Origin: Oceanospirillaceae bacterium
Lineage (GTDB): Bacteria; Pseudomonadota; Gammaproteobacteria; Pseudomonadales; Balneatricaceae
Direction of reading: 5' to 3'
Assembly: GCA_013215375.1 (NCBI GenBank)
Contig: JABSRB010000009.1
Coordinates: forward strand, 107,341-171,340
DNA: 64,000 nucleotides
Part shown: positions 37,447 to 46,584 of the stretch, piece by piece
How the letters are laid out: every line of letters starts with the position of its first letter
Position numbering within the stretch: the stretch's first letter is position 1
The notes under the pieces: model-generated
The model's database searches: none
Seen by the model: the letters and a program-made list of their open reading frames with translations, nothing else
Told to the model about the DNA's origin: nothing
Made by a program: the position numbers and the translations under genes

Positions 37447-37636
37447 AGATAAATCCTAATAGGTCATTCTTGGGCTTAAGCAGATTCACAATTTCTGCTG
37501 CCATTTTAAATTCATCGATGTATTCATTGATAACGGTATCTGTCGATAGATCCCAACAATTCTTTGAAGGAAGACTCCCCGCAACCTTAGAGCCTTTACA
37601 CGTAATTGAAGAACAAAAAAAATAAAGGACATGCAT
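37424..37636 (-). pseudogene. Short reading frame truncated by the RAYT element (doubtful)
   Basis: A 70-codon frame overlaps the GFA start by 23 bp. Its first few codons come from the end of the transposase element, so the original 5' end is gone. The remaining sequence (VINEYIDEFKMAAEIVNLLK) looks protein-like but is unrecognised. It is probably a remnant cut by the insertion, not a functional gene. Confidence 0.25.
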
Positions 37637-37845
37637 ATATTATAATTTTTAAACTCAAAAACATCCCCACCAATCTACATCCTTTGATGATAACCACACA
37701 ATGATAATGACCGGACATTTTCAATATTTTACACGAAATTAGACATTTACAGACAACAGCACCGACGCCTAGCAGCGTAGTTCAATTATTATTCATCGCG
37801 GTTTTACTATTAGGTAGGAAATAGCTTACAGCTTAAAGTGATACC
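37623..37845. repeat. Direct repeat A (3' end of RAYT element)
   Basis: This segment, comprising the element end plus the last codons of the transposase gene, recurs at 40150-40365 in the same orientation. The match is close to 95 percent by eye, with a single 7-bp length difference caused by one extra ACAGCTT in this copy. Confidence 0.85.
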
Positions 37846-38823
37846 CTTTATCCATTTGATGGATAACCTTTTAGCGTGTTCTCGTAAGGCGTCACAACGC
37901 CCCATCGCACGGCTAAATTGATGCGCGCCTTTTGGCTGCATCGCTTTATGCCATTGATCTGTATCTATTCCCAAGCGGAGTAATATTGGCGGGATATGAG
38001 CATCTATAGCTCCACGTTTATCTTCCCTGATCGCTCGACCGCTCCAATCAACTAGCTCTAAATACTCTCGATAATGGTAGGGTATTTCATCTTCGAGCTG
38101 ACGCCCTTCTGCCCAAAACTTTTTTAGCAACAATTTGGCTTGTGTTTCATATGCGCCTTTATCATTTGGTTTTTCAACGATTTGCTGGTCATCTTCAATT
38201 CTTTGTTTTATCGACGTAAAATCCGAATATTCTGGTGTCTCAGCCATCTTGGCGCGAATTGGATTGAGCTCGACATAAGCCATACAGGTGAGTAGTGCTT
38301 GCTCATCTAGTAACGCTTGGCTCTTAAATCTGCCCTCCCAGAAGTGACCGGTACAGTTATCCTCGAAATTAGCCTTGCGCGCCACGTATTCATTCAACGT
38401 ACGCATAAACCAACTGATATCTTCTAAGCGATTACGCCACATTGCAACAATTTCAGCAATCAGTTCATAATGTTCTTTGGTCAGTTTCTCGCCATCAACA
38501 AAACGCTGAATAATATCTGGGCCTGTATAAATTTTTCGCCAACGCTCTATCACTTCCTCATCGGTTAAGGCATCTACTTCATCTTTATTAATGTATAAAA
38601 CAAGATGATAGTGATTTGACATGATGGCGTAAGCACAGATATCTATACAGAAAACAGCATTAATTTCGCCTAATCGATCTAACATCCACTGGCGGCGATG
38701 TTCAAAATCTTGCTGGGTAGATTTATCAAATCCACAGAGAAAAGCCTTTCTAACCACTCTTGAGATACAGTGGTAATAAGGTGTATCTTGGCAACAGATC
38801 TGTTGCGCTCGGGCACGTGTCAT
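37810..38823 (-). CDS. REP-associated tyrosine transposase (Y1/IS200-like, RAYT)
   Basis: The 337-residue protein has the Y1_Tnp core of the TnpA-REP family: PYYHCISRVVRKAFLCG at the start, the HUH-type pair in AIMSNHYHLVLYI (about 70-82) and the probable nucleophile region in FMRTLNEYVARKAN followed by GHFWEGRFKSQAL. The long C-terminal extension (residues 200-337) is typical of this RAYT subgroup. ATG 38823 is preferred over GTG 38835 because GGGAGG precedes it at good spacing. RAYTs usually move or maintain REP palindromes; three palindromic families occur in this window. Confidence 0.88.
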   Translation of the reverse strand: MTRARAQQICCQDTPYYHCISRVVRKAFLCGFDKSTQQDFEHRRQWMLDRLGEINAVFCIDICAYAIMSNHYHLVLYINKDEVDALTDEEVIERWRKIYTGPDIIQRFVDGEKLTKEHYELIAEIVAMWRNRLEDISWFMRTLNEYVARKANFEDNCTGHFWEGRFKSQALLDEQALLTCMAYVELNPIRAKMAETPEYSDFTSIKQRIEDDQQIVEKPNDKGAYETQAKLLLKKFWAEGRQLEDEIPYHYREYLELVDWSGRAIREDKRGAIDAHIPPILLRLGIDTDQWHKAMQPKGAHQFSRAMGRCDALREHAKRLSIKWIKGITLSCKLFPT

Positions 38824-39079
38824 AGAACCTCCCACTCAGAGGTAAACTCTTCTGAATTGAATTATCAGTGACTAATACCCTACTACCTTATTTGTTCATA
38901 TTCAATTAATTCGTGGATGTCCCTTATTATTACTTATTATTATTTTTCTGTTAGAATATTTCACGCTTAAACCCTGGTTGTGAGAATTGACGTCTCGCCA
39001 ACAATTCTACCGTTAGCCCTGATGGCTATACTTTAGAAGCTGGTCTATATTTCTAAACCGAACACTAGTGAGATTCAAT

Positions 39080-40024
39080 ATGAAAATAGTTCAAATTTGT
39101 CGGTCTATTACACCGGTGCAAAACTACGGTGGCACTGAAAGGGTGATTTACTGGTTAAGTGGTGCATTAGCAGAACTTGGCCACGATGTATTTTTAATCG
39201 TTCCACCTAATAGCTCTCATGCTAATAAAAAAGTGAATATCATTGAATGTGATGATTTTGATAACGTTAAAAATGTTATTCCTAAGGATGCTGACATTGT
39301 GCACATTCACTATGATGACATAGAGCAAGTAAAGAGCTTTAAATGGCTGTTAACCATCCATGGCAATATCAATAAATCAATATTTGATAATCGATACCCT
39401 GAAAACATTGTTGGGATTAGTCGTAATCATGCAGTGGCGCATCGGCTTAAGTATTACGTATATAACGGAATTGATTCGAATGAATTTACATTCAACTGTG
39501 AAAAAGAAAACCACTTTTTGTTCTTCTCCAAGGTCTCTTACAGAGCAAAAGGCATAGATGAAGCGATAAAAGTGTGCACTAAGAACCAGTTAAATCTAGA
39601 GATTTATGGCGGTACTCGAATAAAGCTGTTAAGGAATCCGCTCTCTTTCCTACGCAGTTTTAGCAAGGGTATAAATGTGCGAGGTTACACTTCAGGCATC
39701 GAAAAAGCACGGGTATTTTCTAGAGCTAAAGCGCTGATATTCCCAATTAAGTGGTCAGAGCCATTCGGTTTAGTGATGGTGGAAGCCATGATGAGCGGTA
39801 CACCTGTAATCGCATTCAATAGAGGGTCTGTTTCTGAAATAGTTAGCGAAGAATCTGGCTTTGTAGTGAACAATGTACAGCAGATGGGCGATGCCATAGC
39901 CAAGATAAATACTATCGATCATTATAAGTGTCGTCAATATGCGATAGATAACTTTGATATATCTATCTGTGCAAAAAACTACGTACAAGAATATCAAAGG
40001 GTAATAGCAAACCCCAGCTTATAA
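39080..40024 (+). CDS. Glycosyltransferase, GT4 family
   Basis: The 314-residue enzyme begins MKIVQICRSITPVQNYGGTERVIYWLSGALAE region, has the hinge FSKVSYRAKGIDEAIKV and the donor motif EPFGLVMVEAMMSGTPVIAF with both Glu. ATG 39080 is preferred; a GTG at 39068 is in frame. It stands alone between the RAYT element and the relic of a second copy, and its AT content is higher than that of the main exopolysaccharide genes, so it was probably acquired separately. Confidence 0.88.
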   Translation: MKIVQICRSITPVQNYGGTERVIYWLSGALAELGHDVFLIVPPNSSHANKKVNIIECDDFDNVKNVIPKDADIVHIHYDDIEQVKSFKWLLTIHGNINKSIFDNRYPENIVGISRNHAVAHRLKYYVYNGIDSNEFTFNCEKENHFLFFSKVSYRAKGIDEAIKVCTKNQLNLEIYGGTRIKLLRNPLSFLRSFSKGINVRGYTSGIEKARVFSRAKALIFPIKWSEPFGLVMVEAMMSGTPVIAFNRGSVSEIVSEESGFVVNNVQQMGDAIAKINTIDHYKCRQYAIDNFDISICAKNYVQEYQRVIANPSL

Positions 40025-40149
40025 AATTAATTCATCGTTAGCTGCACGTAACTACCCCCTTAAAAAAAACATCTTGACAGGTTTTTCAGTCAAATAAATT
40101 CACTGTCTTGGCGTGCAGTAATATTTCACTGTAGTTAGAATAATAGAAT

Positions 40150-40365
40150 TAAAGGACATGCAGGGATTATAATTTTTAAACTCAAAAACATCACCACCAA
40201 TCTACATCCTTTGATGATAACCAGACAATGATAATGACCGACCTTTTTCAATATTTTACGCGAAATTAGACCTTTACAGACAACAGAACCGACGCCTAGC
40301 AGCGTAGTTCAATTATTATTCCACGCGGTTTCACTATTAGGTAGGAAATAGCTTAAAGTGATACC
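40150..40365. repeat. Direct repeat B: relic of a second RAYT element end
   Basis: It matches 37623-37845 along its whole length, including the last codons of the transposase gene (CTATTAGGTAGGAAATAGCT), minus one 7-bp unit. The rest of the transposase gene is absent, so this is a deleted second copy. Confidence 0.85.
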
Positions 40366-40366
40366 T

Positions 40367-40399
40367 GGTTTATTGTGCAACACATATTCAACCCCCACT
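40367..40399 (-). pseudogene. 33-bp fragment of GMC oxidoreductase gene
   Basis: The 33 bases match 41338-41370 inside the GMC gene at 31 of 33 positions (differences at the fourth base of TTGTGC and in TTCAACC). It starts 2 bp after the RAYT relic and is about 970 bp from its source. It is a scrap left by a rearrangement, too short to encode anything. Confidence 0.75.
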
Positions 40400-40444
40400 A
40401 GACACTCTCGTTTAATGAGCCCCTAGATGTCTGAATGACTTTAC

Positions 40445-42043
40445 TTAACTGTTCATTGTCTTTCCCAAAATAATATCCGCCGCTTTTTCCGCAATCATAA
40501 TAGTTGGCGCGTTAGTATTAGAGCTCACTACCTTGGGCATCACTGATGAGTCGACCACTCGTAACCCCTCAAGCCCTATCACTTTTAAATCCGGTCCCAC
40601 TACGCTGCGCTCATCATTAATTGCGCCCATTTTACAGGCCCCTACAGGGTGATAGTCCGTCTTGGAATGCTGCCGCGCATAAGCCATTATCTGCGCATCG
40701 GTTTTGCATTCTATGCCCGGCATTGACTCTAGCTTGATGAAAGGCTTAAAGGCGGCTTGTGCCATGATTTCTCGGGCTATTTTAAAGCCTTCAATGGACA
40801 TTTCTCTATCGTATTGCTCTGCCCAATAGTTGGGGTCGATCAGCGGGGCTGCCATAGGATCTGCTGAGGCTAAGCGCACAGTGCCACGGCTTTTTGGCCG
40901 CAACACAGCGGAGTTAAGTGTCACGCCGTTACGAATTTTCTTTAAGCCGTGCTCTAACCCTGATCCCGGTAGAAAATGAAATTGGATATCCGGTGAGCGC
41001 GCCTTGTTATCGGCAAAGCAAAAACCGCCACCATCACATAAGTTAGAAGCCACTGGCCCTGAGTTAAACAACAAATACTCAAGTCCTGCCCAAGCATTCA
41101 TGTGCAGGGGTTTGTAGCGATCAAAACTGTAATCGCCACTGCATTCACTCACCACAAACACATCCATGTGATCCTGAAAATTTTCACCGACACTCGGCAA
41201 ATCATGTATCGGGTCTATCCCTACCGCACGCAATTGATCGGCAGGTCCTATTCCAGATAACTGCAGCAATTTTGGTGAACCCACCGCTCCAGAGGTGACT
41301 AATACTTCGCAGCTGGCGTTAACGCGATGTATGTCAGGTTTATTGCGCAACACATATTCGACCCCCACTGCCCGTCCTTGCTCTATCACTATTTTGGTGA
41401 CTGTGGCTTTGGTAATGACGGTTAAGTTGTTGCGTTTGAGTACTGGCTTTAAATAGACCACTGCGGCACTGCTGCGTTTGCCATCGCGGTTGGTAACTTG
41501 ATAATAACCAAATCCCTCTTGGTTCGCGCCGTTAAAATCAGCAGAGTATGAATAACCTGCCTGCTGGGCCGCCTGCACAAAGGTGCTGGTCAAACTGTGC
41601 GGCACTGGGTCAGACACTTTTAATGGCCCGTCCACGCCGTGATAGCGATTGCAGAGTCTGTTGTTATTTTCCGCCTTTACAAAATAGGGCAGTACTTCAG
41701 CAAATGACCAGCCCTCACAGCCCTCCTCACTGGCCCACTCGTCATAATCCAGTGGATGGCCGCGGGTATAAACTTGTGCATTGATAGAGCTGCCGCCACC
41801 TAAGACTCTACCTTGAGGATACCAAATTTCACGATTATCTAAATGCTTTTGCGGCACCGTAGAGTAACCCCAAGTCGCGGTGGTGCCGGTCAACTTTGCA
41901 AAGCCCGCCGGCATGTGAATTAACGGGTTGCGATCAGGGTTGCCCGCCTCTAGCAATAATACTTTTATTGCGGGATTTTCCGACAACCTGTTGGCCAGTA
42001 CACAGCCTGCAGGACCTGCGCCTGTAATAATATAATCGTACAT
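40445..42043 (-). CDS. GMC-family oxidoreductase (choline dehydrogenase-like)
   Basis: This 532-residue flavoprotein has the FAD dinucleotide motif GAGPAG (8-13), the GMC signature GRVLGGGSSINAQVYTRG (78-95) and the catalytic His in DYHPVGACKMG (near 465). The paired Asn lies in SSNTNAPTIMIAEKAA near the C-terminus. Such enzymes oxidise primary alcohols to aldehydes; choline dehydrogenase and alcohol/polyether dehydrogenases are the closest types. It is the last gene of the leftward catabolic operon, 35 bp behind the SDR. An aldehyde dehydrogenase in the same operon could take its product. Confidence 0.92.
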   Translation of the reverse strand: MYDYIITGAGPAGCVLANRLSENPAIKVLLLEAGNPDRNPLIHMPAGFAKLTGTTATWGYSTVPQKHLDNREIWYPQGRVLGGGSSINAQVYTRGHPLDYDEWASEEGCEGWSFAEVLPYFVKAENNNRLCNRYHGVDGPLKVSDPVPHSLTSTFVQAAQQAGYSYSADFNGANQEGFGYYQVTNRDGKRSSAAVVYLKPVLKRNNLTVITKATVTKIVIEQGRAVGVEYVLRNKPDIHRVNASCEVLVTSGAVGSPKLLQLSGIGPADQLRAVGIDPIHDLPSVGENFQDHMDVFVVSECSGDYSFDRYKPLHMNAWAGLEYLLFNSGPVASNLCDGGGFCFADNKARSPDIQFHFLPGSGLEHGLKKIRNGVTLNSAVLRPKSRGTVRLASADPMAAPLIDPNYWAEQYDREMSIEGFKIAREIMAQAAFKPFIKLESMPGIECKTDAQIMAYARQHSKTDYHPVGACKMGAINDERSVVGPDLKVIGLEGLRVVDSSVMPKVVSSNTNAPTIMIAEKAADIILGKTMNS

Positions 42044-42078
42044 CTACTACCCACCTTTTCTGCTGCTATTTTTCAAAC

Positions 42079-42852
42079 TCAAAACCGATTGATGGACAAA
42101 CCACCATCGAGCTGTAAAGTACTGCCAGTGGCAAACGCCATCGCGCCACTAGCAAATGGCAGTAATGCACGGGCGATATCCTCGGGCTCGCCCCAACGTT
42201 TAGCGGGCACTAATCCCTCGCTAATCCGCTTATCGTATTTCCCACTCACTTTGGCGGTCATCGCCGTCTTGATAATTCCCGGGCGCAACTCAAATACACC
42301 GATGTTGTCTTGGGCCAAGCGCAGCGCAAAGGCGTTGGTCATCATCGCCAATGCCGCCTTGCTCATGCAGTAATCGGCTCTATCGGCAGAGGTCATTAAG
42401 GCACTGACTGATGAGATCGATATAATGGAGCGATAGTGCTCTGATGGGTTATCACACATCCAGCGCGCCACACATTGGGTTAAAAAGAAACTACCGCGCA
42501 AATTAACCGCCATCACAGTATCAAAAGACTCAGGGCTTAAATCCAACAAATCGCCGCGGTGCAAGGTGCCAATTCCGGCATTATTCACCAGGCAATCAAG
42601 CCCCCCGCCCCAGCTAATCACTTCATCTAATAACACAGCGTGTTCTTCCACCGCACTTAAATCACTGGGGATGTATAGAGCTTTAACACCGTATTTTTCG
42701 CACTGGGCAATAATTTGTGCACAATCATCCGTTTTTTCTCGGGCGGTAAAGGCAACGTTAAAACCATTGCTCGCCAATTCATTGACAATTGCCAGACCTA
42801 TACCTTGCCTACCGCCTGTCACTAGGGCTACTGGGCGTGCCTTATTATTCAT
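42079..42852 (-). CDS. Short-chain dehydrogenase/reductase (3-oxoacyl reductase-like)
   Basis: A classical SDR of 257 residues with TGGRQGIG (12-19), NNAG (90-93), the catalytic Ser in SISSVSAL (147-148) and YCMSK (Y161, K165), ending FATGSTLQLDGGLSINRF as in many 3-ketoacyl-ACP reductase-like proteins. It interconverts an alcohol and a ketone; the substrate is unknown. Its start overlaps the stop of the upstream GMC gene by one base (TAATG), indicating coupling. Confidence 0.92.
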   Translation of the reverse strand: MNNKARPVALVTGGRQGIGLAIVNELASNGFNVAFTAREKTDDCAQIIAQCEKYGVKALYIPSDLSAVEEHAVLLDEVISWGGGLDCLVNNAGIGTLHRGDLLDLSPESFDTVMAVNLRGSFFLTQCVARWMCDNPSEHYRSIISISSVSALMTSADRADYCMSKAALAMMTNAFALRLAQDNIGVFELRPGIIKTAMTAKVSGKYDKRISEGLVPAKRWGEPEDIARALLPFASGAMAFATGSTLQLDGGLSINRF

Positions 42853-44381
42853 TAAAATGTCTCCGTTGTTTTTATATGTTCCGCCACACGCAACGCTTGT
42901 GCTGCAATGGTTAACGCTGGATTTACTGCCGCCGAGTTAGGTAAAAATGAGGCGTCTACGACAAATAAATTGCGCTGATCATAGCTGCGACAATAACTGT
43001 CTAATGGCGCCAGCGCTGGATCGATTCCCATACGCACTGTGCCGCACTGATGGGAGGGCACACTGCTATCAAAGGGCTTACTCAATAAAAAAGGGTAACC
43101 GGTCGCCCGCGCCATCTTTTTGGCTCTAGAGAGTAATTTGTTATGCGCACTCATATTACTGCGCTGCCAGCTAAGGCGTATGCAACCGTCGTCATCCAAG
43201 CTCACGCGGCTTTCTGGATTCGGTAAATCTTCGCTCATCACATACCAATCAACACTGTGATTGGCCAGCCAGTTGAGAACAAAAGTGGGTAGCCAACGAA
43301 ACTTGGCGGGCAGCCCCGCTTTTAAGATACTGCCATTGAGCTTGCCCAATAACTGAATATTCCCCAACGGTTCGCCACTGGGCTCATCGCCAAAATAATA
43401 GTCATTCACGGCGATGGTTTTTTGATAGACGGCCCGGTTGCGCCGAAAAGGATTGATCGCCAACAGCGCACTGCAATTGTGGTTCATAAAATTGCGTCCC
43501 ACTTGGTCTGAACTATTCGACAAGCCCTTAGGAAAGCGAGCACATTTAGAGGCCAGTAACAGAGCCGCACTATTGATTGCCCCAGCGCTTAATATCACCA
43601 AAGTAGCACTGACACTCAGTTGCTGACCGGCCTTTTCAAACTCAACACTTTTAATGCGTTTACCACATTCGCTCACCTGTAACCGCGACACTTTTGCGCC
43701 GCTAATTAATGTCACATTGTCATGTTCCAACGCAGGAGTTAACGCCGCTGCTTGTGCATCTATTTTTCCGGTGCCGGTATCGGGGAAGCCATCCCAAGGC
43801 GTTTGTGAGCGCGCTAACCAGCGCTCAATATCGACGGCTAATGGCAAACTAAATGGGTGATAACCTTTATCTAATAGCTTTTGGCGTAACCGCGCGATAC
43901 AGGGTTCATCCGGAACAGGCCCCTCGATATACCCCCGCTCGCCACCGGGATCACTACTGTCTTCCCCCACGGTGCCGCGCACTTGATAAAGTGTCTCGGC
44001 AGCTCGATAAAATGGAGCAAACTCTGTATAGCTAAACGGCCAAGCGGGAGAAACGCCTCCCTCAAATTTAAGGGCTGAGAAATCCCGCTCGCGATAGCGC
44101 AACATCACCGCACCGTAGAATTTAGAGTTGCCTCCCAGATAATAATAATTACCGGGAGCGAACAACTTGCCATTAACATCGCGCCACTGCTCATCGCTCT
44201 TAAAACTCTGATCGACAAACACCGCTTGAGCATCACGTGCAGCGGCGGTATCAGGCAACTGTTCACCCCGCTCAAGCACTAAAATGCTGGCACCAGTATC
44301 CACCAGCGCGCTCAACACAGTCGCCCCACCAATCCCAGTCCCGACTATGACAATGTCATAGTGCTGCTCAATATTTTTCAC
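42852..44381 (-). CDS. GMC-family oxidoreductase, sugar/alcohol type
   Basis: The 509-residue flavoprotein has GTGIGG (14-19), the isoalloxazine-contact block YYLGGNSKFYGAVMLRYRE (about 90-108), and a C-terminal GMC domain with His444 in SHQCGTVRMG and Asn487 in AAVNPALTIAAQ. It differs strongly from the choline dehydrogenase-like GMC two genes downstream and is nearer to enzymes oxidising sugars or complex alcohols. It follows the ABC transporter ATPase gene after a 200-bp gap that holds a repeat. Confidence 0.88.
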   Translation of the reverse strand: MKNIEQHYDIVIVGTGIGGATVLSALVDTGASILVLERGEQLPDTAAARDAQAVFVDQSFKSDEQWRDVNGKLFAPGNYYYLGGNSKFYGAVMLRYRERDFSALKFEGGVSPAWPFSYTEFAPFYRAAETLYQVRGTVGEDSSDPGGERGYIEGPVPDEPCIARLRQKLLDKGYHPFSLPLAVDIERWLARSQTPWDGFPDTGTGKIDAQAAALTPALEHDNVTLISGAKVSRLQVSECGKRIKSVEFEKAGQQLSVSATLVILSAGAINSAALLLASKCARFPKGLSNSSDQVGRNFMNHNCSALLAINPFRRNRAVYQKTIAVNDYYFGDEPSGEPLGNIQLLGKLNGSILKAGLPAKFRWLPTFVLNWLANHSVDWYVMSEDLPNPESRVSLDDDGCIRLSWQRSNMSAHNKLLSRAKKMARATGYPFLLSKPFDSSVPSHQCGTVRMGIDPALAPLDSYCRSYDQRNLFVVDASFLPNSAAVNPALTIAAQALRVAEHIKTTETF

Positions 44382-44397
44382 TTAGCCGCCCCCTGCA

Positions 44398-44578
44398 CCT
44401 GATTGTTTTAGCTCATAGCTCATAGCTCATCACGATTGAACTCCCTAAAATGATTTTCTACCACCGAGGTCACAGAGGCGCTACGCTACACAGAGAAAGG
44501 AACAAACAAGATCTTACAACCTTTTCTCGGTGCTCTCTGTGGTGAAAATTAGCTTTTAGCTTTTAGCTCGTAGCTCCC
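44398..44578. repeat. Repeat family 3 copy with AGCTNNT heptamers
   Basis: The core (44453-44550) is an imperfect palindrome with CTACCACCGAGGTCACAGAGG at one side and CTCTCTGTGGTGAAAA at the other. It recurs at 62117-62215 with about 85 percent identity by eye. It is flanked by short tandem heptamers: AGCTCAT three times (44409-44430) and AGCTTTT twice plus AGCTCGT (44550-44570). It separates the transporter genes from the GMC gene. Confidence 0.8.
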
Positions 44579-45697
44579 CTACTGAATTCTATCCCCAGTA
44601 TCCCCATCAAAAGCTAAGTTTCGCGACACGTCAAAGGCAAAACGACAGCTCTGGCCCGCTAGCGCTCCACAACGGCTGCGCATTCTCGCCACCACTTCTG
44701 TCCCGCCCAATTGTGTGACCACAAACATGTCCGCACCGGTAGGTTCTGTTACTTTAACCATTAAATCCGCCTCGTGGATCTGCCCTTCACTGCGGTTAGC
44801 ACTGCCTGGATCGGTGATGGTCTCGGGGCGCAAACCCAAAGTCACATTACGATTCAAATAACTAACAAGTGCCTGTTGATCTCGCTCTATCGGCAGCAAC
44901 AAAGGTCTATCCTGATCCGCGGTTGCCACCTCAAAACATAGTTTATCTTCCACTTTACAGACCTTGGCCTGGATCAAGTTCATTGACGGCGAGCCCATGA
45001 ACCCCGCAACAAAGGTATTCACCGGATTGTCGTAAATCTCTTCTGGGGAACCAAACTGCTGTACGATGCCGGCGTTCATTACCGCTATTTTAGTGGCGAG
45101 AGTCATCGCCTCGATTTGATCGTGGGTGACATAGACAATGGTCGCACCGAGACGCTGGTGCAGCTGCTTAATCTCGGTGCGCATATCCACGCGTAATTTT
45201 GCATCTAAGTTAGACAGTGGCTCATCAAACAAAAACACCCGTGGCTCTCTCACCAAGGCTCGCCCCATTGCCACGCGCTGGCGTTGACCGCCAGAGAGCT
45301 GTGAGGGTTTACGATCAAGTAGTTGTTCCATCTGCAGCATTTTTGCCACTTTCTGCACGGCTTTGTCTCGCTCGACTTTAGGGACTTTGCGCATCTCCAA
45401 ACCAAAACTGATGTTTTTGGCAACGCTCATGTTCGGGTACAAAGCATAAGACTGAAACACCATCGCAATGTCACGTTTAGAGGGGTGTACCCCCGCCATC
45501 GATTGACCATCGATAGAGATATCGCCACCGCTAATTTCATCCAGACCCGCAATCATGTTTAACAAGGTAGACTTACCGCAACCGGAGGGGCCTACCAACA
45601 CGAGGAAATCGCCTTTGTTGATTTCTATATTGATGCTTTTTAGTACTTCTACGTCAAAATAATGTTTGTTGACGTTTTCGATATTGAGAAAACTCAT
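44579..45697 (-). CDS. gtsD: Sugar ABC transporter ATPase (UgpC/MalK/GtsD type)
   Basis: This 372-residue ATPase has Walker A GPSGCGKST (36-44), signature LSGGQRQRVAMGRAL (near 134), Walker B VFLFDEPLSNLDAKLR and a C-terminal TOBE/regulatory domain (about 240-372), the MalK family layout. It energises the importer whose binding protein and permeases are encoded upstream. It is separated from the permease gene by only 5 bp. Confidence 0.93.
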   Translation of the reverse strand: MSFLNIENVNKHYFDVEVLKSINIEINKGDFLVLVGPSGCGKSTLLNMIAGLDEISGGDISIDGQSMAGVHPSKRDIAMVFQSYALYPNMSVAKNISFGLEMRKVPKVERDKAVQKVAKMLQMEQLLDRKPSQLSGGQRQRVAMGRALVREPRVFLFDEPLSNLDAKLRVDMRTEIKQLHQRLGATIVYVTHDQIEAMTLATKIAVMNAGIVQQFGSPEEIYDNPVNTFVAGFMGSPSMNLIQAKVCKVEDKLCFEVATADQDRPLLLPIERDQQALVSYLNRNVTLGLRPETITDPGSANRSEGQIHEADLMVKVTEPTGADMFVVTQLGGTEVVARMRSRCGALAGQSCRFAFDVSRNLAFDGDTGDRIQ

Positions 45698-45702
45698 AGT
45701 TA

Positions 45703-46584
45703 TTACCCTTTAACGGATCCTGCCATTAAGCCGCGTACAAAATAACGACCGGCCACTACATATACCAACAAGGTTGGCAGCGCTGCGGTAATTGCCGCCG
45801 CCATATGCACGTTGTATTCTTTAACTCCCGTAGAACTATTCACTAAGTTGTTTAAAGCTACGGTTATCGGTGCAGTGTCTCCAGAGGCAAAGGAGGCACC
45901 AAACAAAAAGTCATTCCAGATATTGGTAAATTGCCAAATCACTGTCACTACAATAATAGGCCCTGAATTGGGCAGTAAGATGCGCCCGAAAATGGTAAAG
46001 AAACCAGCGCCGTCCATCACCGAAGCGCGGATCAGTTCATCGGGAAATGCCTCATAGAAATTACGAAAGAACAGTGTGGTAAAGCCCAGACCATAGACTA
46101 CGTGCACCAGCACTAAACCTGAGGTAGTATTGGCTAAACCTAACCAACCCAACACTTGCGACATAGGTAACAGTACAATTTGGAAGGGGATAAAACAGGC
46201 GAACAACATCATGCCAAATACCCATTGATGGCCTCTAAAACGCCATTTGGTGAGTACATAGCCATTAAAGGCACCAAGCAGTGTCCCTATGGCAACGGCG
46301 GGAACGGTAATCTTTAAACTGTTCCAAAAATAACCGCTGATACCGTTGCAATCCAGACCTAAACAGGCGCTCCCCCAAGCTTTTAACCAAGGTTCAAAAG
46401 TGATTTGTAACGGCAGCGCCATCATGTTGCCCATGCGTATTTCTTCCAGTGACTTAAGAGAAGTCACCAACATCACAAACAGTGGTGCCAAGTAAATCAC
46501 CGCCGTCACTATTAATACGCTGTAGATCAATACCCGCCAGGCGATCCCTGAGCGTAATGCGTTATCTTGCGAGCTAGCACTCAT
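45703..46584 (-). CDS. gtsC: Sugar ABC transporter permease (MalG/GtsC type)
   Basis: The 293-residue inner-membrane protein has six helices, and the EAA loop EAFPDELIRASVMDGAGFFT that contacts the ATPase lies near 185-205. Its start codon overlaps the stop of an upstream 30-codon ORF as ATGA. Its first 22 codons are the source of a tandem duplication lying between it and the other permease gene. Confidence 0.93.
   Translation of the reverse strand: MSASSQDNALRSGIAWRVLIYSVLIVTAVIYLAPLFVMLVTSLKSLEEIRMGNMMALPLQITFEPWLKAWGSACLGLDCNGISGYFWNSLKITVPAVAIGTLLGAFNGYVLTKWRFRGHQWVFGMMLFACFIPFQIVLLPMSQVLGWLGLANTTSGLVLVHVVYGLGFTTLFFRNFYEAFPDELIRASVMDGAGFFTIFGRILLPNSGPIIVVTVIWQFTNIWNDFLFGASFASGDTAPITVALNNLVNSSTGVKEYNVHMAAAITAALPTLLVYVVAGRYFVRGLMAGSVKG

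Larger units (their letters stand above)
37619..38932 (-). mobile_element. RAYT/Y1-transposase element with imperfect inverted ends
   Basis: The transposase gene is bracketed by similar ends. Left, AATAAAGGACATGCA (37621-37635) and right, on the opposite strand, AATAAGGGACATCCA (from 38929 leftwards), both leading into AT-rich sequence with ATTA and AATT. The left 223 bp (37623-37845) recur at 40150-40365. This marks it as a discrete element of about 1.3 kb. Exact cut sites are not known. Confidence 0.6.
40025..40444. other. Gene-free region with element relic and gene scrap
   Basis: This 420-bp stretch contains the relic of a RAYT element end (40150-40365) and, directly joined to it, a 33-bp copy of an internal part of the GMC oxidoreductase gene (40367-40399). 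The first 120 bp are AT-rich with no recognised feature. Confidence 0.7.

Noticed and set aside
37810-38823. IS200/IS605 element with TnpB
   Set aside because: The transposase has the long C-terminal extension of RAYT proteins and no TnpB or guide-RNA-like region lies next to it.
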